64,000 nt of DNA from Meghimatium bilineatum (lineage: Eukaryota > Mollusca > Gastropoda > Stylommatophora > Philomycidae). The notes under the pieces were generated by a model, which was not told the DNA's origin, made no database searches, and worked only from the letters and a program-made list of their open reading frames with translations. The stretch spans positions 23,033,238-23,097,237 of the forward strand of contig CM067298.1 in the NCBI GenBank assembly GCA_034231615.1, given 5' to 3'. The stretch's first letter is position 1; each line of letters opens with the position of its first letter. Positions 36,401-49,800 of the stretch are shown here, one piece after another. The position numbers and the translations under genes were made by a program.

Positions 36401-39400
36401 GGATACAGTAAAAAATTGGAGATTGAAAATATCCTATGTGAAGAACAAGTTCATGTATGATGTATTCAAGAAACACACTTCAGCAGTGATAGTACTTACA
36501 TAAAGTACTCAGCAGCGATATAGCCTTTAAAATCAAAGGCTACAAGTGCTACCGATCAGACCGAAAGAGTGGAATTCTGACACCTGTTGAAAACAATATC
36601 AGTGCATTTCAGCTGCAAGTGTATATGAAGGGGCAGAATACCGGATGCCCCACCTAAAAACAGACAATACAGAATTCCATCTCCTGAACTACTACTGCCC
36701 AAATGATAGACTATTGGCACTAAATACAATCCCAGAAAAAGAGAGACTTATGGTGTGTGGTGATTTTGGACAGAACTGACATCGCAGTTTCATGTAGACA
36801 AAATTCAAGATTGGCAACACAGCCATGTGGACAGCACAGTGTCGAACATATACTTCAAGAGTATACTGAGTATGAAACACTGAGGCAGACATATTGGCCA
36901 GAGGAATCAAAGCTCTATGGGCCACAGTGTGAAATGCAAAAGCAGTGAATTTTATTCAGGAGACAGAATTACAGATATAGACATGTTTCAAGTAAACGAA
37001 AGAAGAAGAAATTTGTAAGTTCTTGTTTCAGTAATGTTGCTTCTGGAAATGTAAAAGTTCTGAGCAGTTTTTTTTCTCTGTTGGTACCTCACCGTGTGTT
37101 TTTATGTAGCAGTTGTAAGTCTTCTTTTAGTTTCATTGAATAGTTAAAATAAATTCGTGTTTTGTGTAATATAATGTAATGAAAGAATTTCATTCCTGCT
37201 ATGAAAAAAACATTACTTTCTGTGCATTTAACTTTTCAGAAATCTTTACATCAAAGGTCACATGATAATGAAGGAAGTACAAGCACATATGGTAGTGTGA
37301 TTTCCTACTCTGAGATACTCGATCCAGAGAAGGAGATGGCAGATGTAAGGAGACTTGTTCTTTAAGAAATTTCTCATAATGCAATATTTTAAATTTTTGG
37401 AATAAGGATGGAAAGTATATTTTTTAATTAGATGTGTTGAAGAGTTTTGTTACTGGATGGGAAGTTATTTCTTTCATTGAATGTGGAGATTTCTTTCATT
37501 GGATGGGAAGATTTCTTTCATTGGATGGGAAGATTAAATTCTTTTATGAATGGGAAGACTGGTTTCTTTCATTGGGTAGGAAGGCTACTTCTATTGGATG
37601 GAAAGACAAGAGTTTGTAAGGAAATGTTAAACTATAGGTCATAGTTATAGAACATGAACACAAATAATTTCTTCTCATGTTCACAGTGTCTGTAGTTATT
37701 TAATTGTTGTCTTGCTAATTAATTTATAGAGAATTACTGAATAGTCTGGCTAAGGAGAAATTGGATCAGCAGTGCCTGCAGCAAGAGTATCTGTTCTAAT
37801 GTTGTCATTTCATTTGTATCTCTTGTGACCCTTTAACCTATTGCAATCCTGAAAAAGATGTCAACATTTTTTTAATGTTTACTCTTTCCATAGACACTCA
37901 ATATCAACATGTCACATTGAGGTAGCCATTTGTAGTCATGGACAACAATCTTCCATGTTAATTTCCCATCATGCTGTTATAATAACTATGCTAGAGTGAT
38001 CATCCTTAATCTTGCTGCTGTAATTGAAAGACCCATAGTGTATATTCGACTTTTCACATTTGAAAGCCCGTGTGAACGTTAAATTCAGTGACGCCATTGT
38101 TCAAGAATTCTTCATGAATGATGATTCGGATGAACACGATTTTTAAAGCTTAAGTGTTGCAGTTACTGTAGATCAACGTTTGGGGGTTGAGGGAGATGTT
38201 GATAATATTTAATAGTGATGTAAATGTTGTAATTTATGACGCTTAAATAGAGGAGCCGGGTTTTCTACAGATAGGTCTATGGATGACCTTGAAACTGTAA
38301 GTCATTTGTGTGTGTTTGTCCACACTATCTATGTTGGTTGTCCACAACATAACACTGACACATACAAGCAAACACCTCCAAACCATATCCACCATCCACT
38401 TATCTCTATTTTCTACACATTTTCTTCTTCTTCAGCGTTCATTCTCAAACTCCCGCTGGATTTCTCTTGTAACAAGACAATGGTCCTACAAGATTTCCAG
38501 TTGAATGTAGTCCAGAGAATGGAAATGCGTTGTGTTGCCGTTTTATTTGCGCCAGTGGCCCAACACATCCATCTTCGGTGGTTTCTACACATTTGAAATC
38601 AATAGCTCAATAAATAAAAACGGGTACATGTTAAGTAAATGTGGCCTTAGTGATAAGTCAAACTTTTTAATGTTGCGCGCAGTTTTGTTCAGATTTCGTG
38701 ACCTAGTTGACCTCAGATAAAAAGCCGCTAGGTATGCTTTGAACTGCGTGCTACACTGAGAGAGCACCCAGTCATGGGGGGGAGGGCACGGCCTCCTCTT
38801 TGTGTGTAGCGGGCCGACCAATGAATACATATGTAGACTTAGCTTCTGTGAAATGCATCTCTATTAATATTTTGTTTTGTTAAAAAAGAGGCCACATTCA
38901 GGCTCAACCTGTACCTAAAAACATGTTAAAAAAAACATATCCAGAAAAACAAGAAATTATAAAAAATAGCCAGGTTCCAGGGGAAATTGCATAATTTTTT
39001 GTATAGGTTGCTACAGGTTAAACTGAAAATATGAGTCCAGTTTAGTTATATCAGAGCTTATTCAGCATAACCCTGCAATGAATCCCTGGACATAGCGGTC
39101 CAGCAGGAAATGAAATAGCAGCAAAAAGAAGTATCTCAAAACAACAAGCAAATACCATGTTGAATGGGAACAGTCAAACAGATTCTCAGAAACACCAAGG
39201 AAATCTGGTTGAACAGATGGGTAATTGGGTTGACTGGGCAAAATGTATTTAGTGAAATGATACAAAGCAAATGATAACATAAACAAACTCTACAGGAGGA
39301 ACCAATCCCTTATCTTTCAGTTTAAAACAGGAAGTAAGTCAGTAGCCATTTAAACTAGACCAAACTCATATGTAGATACTGCTCTCATTCCAAAGAACAT

Positions 39401-42400
39401 TCAACACCTCTTTAATTACTGCTCTTTCCTCTAAACTGCCTGGAAAAAACTTTTAGACACCCTTTACAAACACTAGTAATAGCCATTTATCACAGGTGAT
39501 GATAACAGTTTCAGACTTGTATTGTTGCATCTCTCTGGTCTGTGCGGAGATGACTGAAAAATCCAATCTTAGCATATAATCTCCTGCTAAATTTGTATTA
39601 ACCTTTAGCGCGCTATGTTTACAATTACGCAATATTTCTTGTGCCGCTGGCTGCAGTGGAATTGGTTTTCGAAATGTTACGCAATCGTCGGTGGCTGTTT
39701 TGAAATCGCGATAACTTCTTTGTTGTTACAGATATTTAAATAATATTTGCACATATAAATAAAGAATTAAATTCTGCAAAAAATTGGTGTAAGTTTTGTT
39801 TGTGTGTGTGTGATACGAGGCGTGTGAGAAAGTGATAAAGTCAAATTTAGACATATCTCGATCTAGACCTACCGTATTTTTGATCGATTGTAAGCTTTGA
39901 AATCTGTTGTCTATTATATATTTTACATATGGAAACATCGTAGAATCACATATGAAAAACCTACCTGTCGACTTTTCCGCTGTTTAATCTGTTGAAATGA
40001 TAATTTCACTGAATATACTATTGATAAATAGTATCATAAACACGATTCACTGTCTTGTCGCTTCGCCACGATGCAGAAGACTACAAATTGCTGGAATTTC
40101 CATGTCAAAATCACTTCATATCGTTTTCCGCGCGAATCTGCTATCACAAACAAAATGGAGTCAAATTTTGTCCCAGTGTTGGCATAACATTCTGTAAAAA
40201 ATGCTACAGATCTAGATTTTTTCGTTCGGCATCGGGTTTTCCGAATCAGGCGGTTGATTTTGACTTCAGCAATCAATATATGCCAAATTCCGGCAGAATG
40301 CCTCTCCCAAATTGTATACACAGTGTGCTAAAGGTTAAAGCAATATTTTACAAAATGTATGTTATAGCGGGCAGATTGTACTGGCAGCTTCAATCTGGGA
40401 CAGAGATTAGTCATGCAAACAAACAGTTCAGTGAAAAAACATTACTTAGTGCTTGTACTTGATAAAAACATGCTCAGATTTGTTGTCTTATTGCATTATA
40501 TCCATGTAATTCTAGAAGTCTGATTTGTCTCAGTCACCTAATATGGACAATGAAGAGCATACCACTCATAAAGATCCCGGTGATATTAGTGATAGTGATT
40601 CATCACATGATGTTGACCTTTTGCCTATCACTAACAGCAGCACACGTTTGAAAGATGAATCACAGCTGAGCAGAGGAGTAAGACGTGAATTATACAATCA
40701 AAGTCAGGCTTTAATTTCCACACAGGCAAATATGGTTAGTAAGTTGACAGATCATTATCGCTGCACATCAAAAAATTGGTTCATATGTGCTCACATTTCC
40801 TGTTCAAGATAACCCTCAGCAAATAGTGGCTGACTATGTCCACTCTGTATCATTTGATTGCTAAATCAGGTAAAAAAATATTACATTGCCATATTTGAAT
40901 AATTAATGAAGGAATTCTTGAAACTGGCATTGGTTTAAATTATTCATTTTATGAAATTCATACACGAGTACCACAACAGGCATGATGTCGATGAAATTTA
41001 ACACTTTCCCAATAACACCTAAGTCTTCCTCGCTGCCACAACATTTTATAGGTATGAGTATAACAATCAACCAATATTGTTAGGGTGTTAAAACTTTCGT
41101 AAAATGTTCAGACAAGAATAAGCTTTCCAAAAACATTTATAATAATAAGTTTATTAAAGAGGTTTCATTCCCATTTATTTTTGAATTATTTTCTCTAGAA
41201 GGGCAGTGTCACTTTCCCGTTTTTGAGATGGGTGTCCATCACTTGCTCTTAGAACCACAGAACTATCCATCTATATGTATGAATCTATGACCATCATTAC
41301 TTGAATCATAGTACAATTTTTGTATCTGATTCTGAGTCAGTTTTTTTGCTGAAAAGGTTTGAATTAGTCATTTTGGATATTGATATCATCAGCTGCATTG
41401 TATTTTTTGAAGTATTCTTTAAAAACACTCAATAAAATGATTATGTCTTTGAATATCGGCAGTGAATCGATTTAATAACAGGCACCATCATTTTGGAATG
41501 ATATTTGTGATAAACTGGAAGACTTGTAATATGTTGCCATATATTTTGTCGATGAGCAATATATTGTAATGATGAGGTAAAAACATGACATCTTGGATTA
41601 AAATCTGCCATGAGTGATTTAATTTTGCCAAGCAGACCTAACTTCAGATTATAGCTGGTGATTCACAAGTTGTCATTTCACAATGTTTCTATCTATGATT
41701 TATTCCTAGATAAATCTGGTTGATAATGATGTTCCTCTTTCAAAGATGAGCATATCATAGAATACAAATCTATAGTGCGTTCATAAATAGTTGTCCACCG
41801 ATATTGTCTATTTTCTCAGTAATTACAGAACGTATAGGCTTCATATTTTGCATGAATGCATTATTTCTTAACCATGTTATAGAATTATGATTAATTATTA
41901 TCTACATTGAATGGATTATCGCAGCAGTTGCGACGAATGCCGTTTTTAAGGTAGTACTGATTTTATTGTATGTGGAAAATAAATTTTTCAGTAATTGCTG
42001 GTATAGGCGTATCGTTAATATGTCGTAGCATGGGTAAAAATGAAATACAATATTCCGAATGTAATATTTTTCTTTCGTTTCATTGAGATTATATGTAACG
42101 ATATATACATTTAAGAGTTAAACGTGTATGTAATTGTATAATTGTGGAAAGTCTTCGCTCTGTGTACATTCTTTACCATTAACAGTAACTCCGGTTTCAA
42201 GTGCATTTCAGTAAATGGAGTATGTTCTTTTCTAAGTCATATGTTAATATCTTCCTTAATAGATGAGGTTGTAAGAATCTTATCTTCGCATGCAATAACA
42301 TTATGGAAGGAAGCTTGTCCATAACTAGACAGGATGGTCTATCTAATGATGGAAGTACAGTCTTTTCTAACCAATTTCTAAAAATATTACCATTCATCTC

Positions 42401-45400
42401 ATCATGGTAGTATATATATCGGTAGATTTGTAAATGAAAATGAGTTCACCATTCTTCAAAAGAACATTTTGTCTGCTACCTGCATTTGCCATTATTAATC
42501 TTTACCTTTGCTCCTTATTACATATCTTTTAATAGTTCCATCTACAGATGTTCATTCCTTTTTCTAAGTGTGATGCGTTAATCCATGTTTCATCCGTATA
42601 TACAATATCGCAGGGAGCTGCTTAGCGCACTGGCTTCGCATATGAGTGGTCCTGTGTTCACTCCCCAGCTGAGGCGGAAATGTTTTTCAGATCGCAACGG
42701 CTTCCAGGTCGACTCAACCTTAAATGGGTACCGGATTAATCCGGGAAATAAAGATTGTGAGGAAGAGGAGATGGCTACCACCCTCATTGTAGAGCCTCTG
42801 AAATGTGAGATCGCTAACATCTCACACCCCTAAGGCATTAATAATTGTTATGGGTTACTTCACTTTTTTTACAATATCATAATTTTCTTGGAGCATCTCC
42901 TGATTTGTCTCAAATATTGACTTCTCATAGTTACTAAATGTGGTTTTCTCACAAGACGCTTCTGCTACATGTATGTAATTTAGTTTTATAAATGTGAATG
43001 TCTTTGATCTTGTCTGTATACATTTTCAATGTCGTTAATGTCAAAGCTTTTTTGCAATCCAAAAGTCTACGAATTGTTCTCTTAATTATTTTCTTCAACA
43101 AAATTATCTACAGCATTTTTTCGTCCTCTCGTTTCTTTTTTTTTAAAACTATGGTTATCTTCGTGTAACCACCATGACAGTGTGAACTACTATGAAATAG
43201 AGTTTTGTGTCACACCTTTTGTGAAAAATATTTGTACATTTTCAGTTATACTTTTTAGTGCAATGAATTTAGCTTTTAAAGACATGTTTGTAATATAGTT
43301 GTATATGCTGCTTTATGCAATTATTTACAAAACCATGATATGTTGAAGACATCACAATAAAAAAACGTCGAATATGAGATACACCTTTGAGGAAAATGAC
43401 ATTCTGCTATTATTTTAATATAATCAACTATGAAATCTCTAAACAAAGTGCTTACTTAATGTGTCACACGTGTAAATATTAATTGACGTTCTAAGATCGT
43501 GTTATTCAATGCATGAAGATGCTCACTAAAGACATTTCCAGGTAATATAATGTAATCAACGATGACGTCTTCTTATATAATCGTGCATATAATTGGCTAG
43601 TGCATTCACACTTTGCCTAACAGCCAATAAATAGCAAGAATGCAAAATACAACAATAAACAAATAATACGCAATTCTCTTCATCGACAAAAAAATAGTAA
43701 TTTTCAATGTAAACCAGTCTAATATTACGACTATCAAATGAAAAGTATTACTACCTTAAAAACTGCATACTTAGTGACTGCTGCGATAAATCCGTTCAAT
43801 GATGAAAATAATTAATCATAATTCTGTAATGTGGTTAATAAATAATGCACTCATGCAAAATATGAAGCCTATACGTTCAGTAGTTACGGAGAAAATAGAC
43901 AATATCGGTGGACAACTATTTATGAACGCACTATAGTTAAGTTTTATGAGTGTGCAGAAGTTCGATTGAGAACCGGAAAAACCTGTTGCTGTAGGAACAC
44001 ATCTTGAAAATTGGCCTGACTACTCCTTTGGTTTTTGTCACTTTTCTAATTGTCTGCAGTATTCTACTCTTTTCAAAGTTTTTTAATTCCTGCACTGATT
44101 TGACCAGGCCGAATGGTCAAGAGCTATGGCTTCCCAAAAGTTTTTTTTATCCATGCTGCAGTGCTTGAGTCTTCAGATAGTCTTTGAGTGATTTTCCAGA
44201 CCTTTACTTAACACTTGCCCACTCACAGCTCACCAAAGAATAGTTTCTTTTTAAGGTACTTGTCTGACATGTGGATAACATGACTTGACCAACAAGGCAT
44301 GGATGCTTTCTATCTGGAATTTTTGAAGTTTCCCTGTTTCAGGGCACAGTCCTGAGATTGTACACCGAGGAGCATTCTCAGGCACTAAAGGCAAAATCAG
44401 TTAATCTGTCTTGCACTTCTAGCATAAACATATAGCAATGAATGAAGAATAACTGCACAGTAGATCTTCAGTTTGGTTTCCCAGTGGAGACTATGCCTGA
44501 AACCAAACATTTTCATGAAGACTCCTAAAAGTTGCACTGGCATGTGCAAGGTAACATCCTCGTTAATTATTTTTGCCTGTGATAGAATATGTTTGTATTG
44601 CATATTTTTTGGATACAGTTAAGCATTATGAAAAAACTGTATTTTGAGCATAAAGGTAAGATTAGTTTTGATTGCATTATATCCTTGATTTATATCTTTT
44701 TCTTAATTTTCTCCAAGTCTGTTCCAATATTTTCTTCTATTTTAGGCAGCTAATAGTTGCTGTGAATACATTCTCAGGAATTGACCAAACCACTTGATTT
44801 TTTATTTCTCGATACATTCCATGACACAATTTTGTCTATCTAATTCCTGATATCTTAATTTCTAGATGATTTCATTACACATTGTTATATTTATCCTCTA
44901 AGTAGATAATTTCTCAAAGCATTGCATACCTTTGACAATTAGAATCTCTTGATGACCTACTACTAGCAGTATGATTACAGGAGTCCACCGTTCAGGAGAA
45001 GTGGTTAAAAACACTAAGTCTATTCGTTACCACAGTTGAAGTCTGAAATATCTGGCCATTAGAGCAAACTACATGGCGACACAGCATATTTATGTTCTTT
45101 GGACTAAAATCCTGCTGGAAATGTCTAGTAGAAACGTCATGCTACAAGCAAGATTTGGTGGAAGTTTGAGAACGAACTTTGGACGAAAATCCTGCTGGAA
45201 ATCTCTAGTAGAAACATCATGCTACAAGCAAGATTTGGTGGAAGTTTGAGAACAACTTTGGACTGGAAATCTCTAGTTAGGATCACCATGCTACAAGCAA
45301 GATTTGATGGAAGTTTAAGAACAACAAAAAAATGTCTTGGGTATGAAAGCTCTGAACACCACCCCCAGTCCCCATTTGCACATATGAGCCAATGCTTCAT

Positions 45401-46804
45401 CACTCATATTTCCTGATAATTTTATAGAGACTACAAAAATAGTAATTCTTTCTTGATGATCAATTGTCAGACATCAAGAACACCAGTCATGGGGATCATT
45501 AGAGAATCTTCCGCATCCAGTTCACAAGATGGATCTGCCCAACTGGTTTCTGACAGCGATGAGGATGAAACACAGAGATATGACATTGAGAACTCTGATT
45601 TGGTCATGAAAAACACTAAGTATGCATGTTTGGCTATTTTAGTAGCTATAACAGGGGAAAGATTTTGTGAAACAGGGAGATGTGTTTATTGTGATAAAGT
45701 AGGTGAGAGTTGTGTGAAACAGAGAGATGTGTTTATTGTGATAAAGTAGGTGGAAGTTGTGTCAGAGATGTGTTTAGTGTAATAAAGAAGTGGCAAGCTG
45801 CACTAAATAAAAATATGTGATTTTGCTAAATAGGAATTCATTTGAACTCATTTGCTACAGTATTTTTAGTGTTTGGACAGAATTAGTTTTATTTTGCAAA
45901 TCCACAACGGGAACAAGATACAGTAGTTCTATACAATATATTTAAATTATAATGATATATATATATACAGAAATGGACAGAGAATGTGATTATCACAAGT
46001 TAATTTTGAAAATAATTACTGTTATTATTTAACAATTAATTTTAAAAATAAAATATAATATATAAAATAAAATAATTTCTGACATGAAATGTGAACGTAC
46101 CAAACTTTAAAATAACTTAAGTATACAGGTTACTGTAGATAACTGTCAATATAAAATGATAAGAAATAACAACAAAACATAGAAAAAAGACAATGATCGA
46201 TGTGTCTGTCCTATTGGGACCTTTATCAAGAAACAAAAACCAACTAAGACAACACAACCATAAAAAAAAACAGCCATGAAGACATAGGCAATGTCTTCCC
46301 TACAACAAGAGACCATTGCCAAAATGGTGGTTCTAGTGCATCTTTCATATGAGGTGCACAATGATGCTTTCAATATGTGCAAAACTAATGCAATATTGAC
46401 AGACAGAAATGGGCATGGCAAAAATTATGAAACAGAAACCCTAAGCACAAGTTGAAAAATGCAAAAACAAAGAAAGGGAACACCAATTCATGATTCCAAG
46501 AAGGGGGAGGGTTAGGGGCGGGAGATAAAAGGGGAAAGGATAGAGAAAGAAATTAGTAAGCAGGAGGGGAGGGGGGAGGCCTACAAATAGATACGAGAAC
46601 ACAAAAATGTGCAAGAAAAAATAGCAATCAACAGCACATGGGATAGATCCATATCAAAATACACACACACAACTAAACATATATATATATATATATATAT
46701 ATACATTTCATTTCTATCCCATGTGCTGTTGATTTAAAACACAGTGTCCTGGTGGATATAAGTGAGTTGAGAGTGTGTACTGGTGGATATACATATATAG
46801 TGGG

Positions 46805-46844
<40 letters not shown>

Positions 46845-49800
46845 CTTTTGAAATAGACTACGATACATGTGAAGAACTTGCTCAAAATAGATCTACATGG
46901 AGTTCTACAATAAAAAAGAATGCATCATCTTGTGAAAAGAGGAAAAATGCAGCAGCTCAACAGTGGAGAGCAGCTAGAAAGTCACGGATAGACCAAGATC
47001 AGTCTACAGAGGTCATTCCATGTCCGAACTGTCCAAGGACATTTACAGCTCGAATAGGGCTCAATAGCCGCCTGTGAACCCATAATAAAGGACATAACTC
47101 TAATTGAATTTTCAAAAGTGGATGTAACAAATGGTCATCATGACTTGTGATGGACGAACGAACAACATAGTGGGCGGGTTAGGATTGAAAGGGTTAAATA
47201 AAAATTGATGGGTGAAATAGTGAAAGGGTGGAGGTGTAATAGTGGGAAAGTATATTAAATAAGAAATATGGGGAACCTGAGTACAGTTGAAGTAAATCCT
47301 GTATGCAGTTAATCTTGTTACTAGAGCTGCTAAGCTTAATATGTATACTGTTACATAGTAGAGGACTAGATGGTGTAAACAAATTAGTGCAGGCAGAATT
47401 ACCTCTTAGTACAGTGGAATCCGTTATAACAACTTTATTCGGGCCAATGAAATATCTATGTAATAACAGATATTTGCTATATACAATGTGCCATATGACA
47501 TAAACAGCAAAAATAATTGAGGATTATGAAATTGCTGTAAAATAGACAAATTTGTTATAAACGTATGCACTATAATATGATTCCATTGTATCAATTATAC
47601 CTGTAATTATTTTTATATATTTTGTATGTGTTAGATCTCCTGACAATGTGCAACAAAAGCTGACACCTTTAGACATCATTCCTGAAACCCAAACTGCTGA
47701 CAGCACAAAAGAATGCATAACTGAAGAAGATGAAGTGGATTTATCCAGAACAAATGATTGCAAAGTAACTGACAATGTAAGAGAATCTGCGAGTCACAAT
47801 CGTAAATTAGCAGTTTCTATCATGCTTCAGCCACCGACGGTTTGTTACTTTGCTAGCATATTTTCTTATGTTGTTACGTTTCATGCTTCAGCCACCCACG
47901 GTTTGTTAATTTACTAGCATATTTTTTTATGTTGTTACATTTAGACAAATTTAATGTAATAAGATCATAACCTGCCAGGTTGCCTATCGACAAAGACTTA
48001 GAAGGCAAAGTTTTAAGGGCCCATATTGGGCTGAAAGTACATCAAGAATGGTAACTGGTAAACAACCAGAACTGGCTCAGAAAGCAATGGCATACTACTG
48101 AGACCGTATACAATGCCAAGAAGCTCATGATGACCCCACTTAGATCAACCATCAACAGCAAAGGAGATTGCTTAACAAAGATCAGAAAGAGATTAGCAAT
48201 GGCCCTACAAAAAAACACCACAGATGAAAAATCTATGGCAAGGGGCAAATAGAAAAACCAGTTTATTACAGTTATTAAGAAGCTATATGTATCCAGTGGC
48301 AATATATGGTTGTGAGACATGGGCAATGACATCCACAATTGAAAAGAAAATATCGGTATTCAAAATTAAGTCTTATAGTTAATAACACAGGTTCCAGGAA
48401 TAATTAATAAGGAATACCAAACTCCACCTCAACTAAAAGCATTGACACTGGAGATAATAGAAATAAAATACAATCCCAAGGATTGGACACATGTCTACAC
48501 AGATGGATCGGCAGAAGGAGCAGTAAGGAATGGAGGAGGTGGAATTTTTATAAGACTCAAAGATGGGAAGATAATATCAAAAGCTTTTCCAACCGGGAAA
48601 TACTCCTCTAATTTTAGAGCAGAAGCAGTTGCACTCCATCTAGCACTGAAAGCCTTCACCGAACCAGGACTGCCAAGACCAAAGAAGATAGACATATTCA
48701 CAGATTGCAGATCCCTACTGGAATTAATCCAGAGCAACAGAAACCTTCTGCACATTAGACATGAGCTAAGACAGATACAAAAATCAACAGCTATTGCCCT
48801 TCAGTGGATACCATCACACTGTGGAATCATGGGAAATGAGAAAGCGGATGCTCTGTCAAAGGCAGGAAGCGAAATGGAGCAACACAGACACCCACTGTCT
48901 TATGGAGAAGCAAAAACAATAATCCGCAACACATACACAGCAAAGTGGAAGAAACAAATGGAAGGGGAATACGAACATGATGCAATGCATCTCCTCCAAA
49001 GATATCAACAGACCACAATATTTCGCCTTAGAACAGGCCACTGTAGACTGTTGGGTCACCTTTACCTATTCAGGATCTCATACACAGATGAATGTCCATG
49101 TGGATCCAGAACCCAGACTCTGGAACACATACTTCAGGACTGCCCAACATACAAAGAGCAGAGACAGCAGACCTGGCCAGAGGATACAGACTTGAGGCAA
49201 AAGCTATGGGGCAGCCGCTCTGACCTTGAGAAGACGGTGGACTTCGTCTTGACGACAGGTCTGACGGTATAGCATGACCACAGATGCTGAACGCAGAAGA
49301 AGAAGAAATGTTATAGAAAAGTCTTAAGAATATTGTGGACGGAAAGATGAACAAACAGATGTCCACAAAGACCTAAATATAGTAGAATATAGGCCATGGA
49401 ATTTATGATTTGTTCATTTTTATGTTTTTGGTCTTTTTTGTTTTAAAAAATATATACTTTCACAGATATTATTTAAATTAGCGGCAGGGTCTTGTGTAGA
49501 TAATAATTAAATATAAACATTGCATATCAAGCTCATAAATGTGTGTGTGGGGTTCAAACCCACCCCATCTTAAGAAAACAGTATTTTTTAAAGGAATCTC
49601 TCCTTCTTTCTTCTTCCCCCCCCCCTTCATCCTTTAGAAAACCATGGTTGAGATATGTCTACAAAATGTTCCTAAATTTTCCAGTCCTTTGACTATATGC
49701 CATATTTTCTAGATCTGATAACACAGTGAAGATCTGTATATAAGGTTATACTGCTATATATCTTCACAAGTTACGGTGGTTACATTGTTACAGATTTCAC

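Larger units (their letters stand above)
41773..43933 (-). mobile_element. Tc1/mariner-superfamily transposon with about 190-bp terminal inverted repeats
   Basis: Left end tagtgcgttcataaatagtt and right end aactatttatgaacgcacta are exact inverses, and the match extends inward about 190 bp with moderate divergence. Both ends are flanked by TA, the superfamily's duplicated target. The interior carries minus-strand transposase pieces (separate entry) and a SINE. The element lies in the RAP80 intron between exons 40534-40734 and 45471-45619. Confidence 0.88.

Noticed and set aside
37740-37797. UIM-like peptide ELLNSLAKEKLDQQ after an atttatag acceptor
   Set aside because: Needs incoming phase 2 but the preceding exon leaves phase 0; a stop follows quickly and no donor is convincing.
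38274-38299. 26-nt segment with good acceptor and donor (ctacag / gtaagt) as an extra RAP80 exon
   Set aside because: Its length breaks the phase between exons 37240-37344 and 40534-40734, and no compensating exon was found.
40055-40462. 135-aa frame with several cysteines as a small gene
   Set aside because: Spans the right end of the piggyBac-like element, with no similarity, no start context and no partner exons.
46971-47108. Host C2H2 zinc-finger exon
   Set aside because: The C-P-x-C...R-I-G-L...H pattern with preceding A-Q-N-R-x-x-W is the standard LINE C-terminus, with a stop inside.
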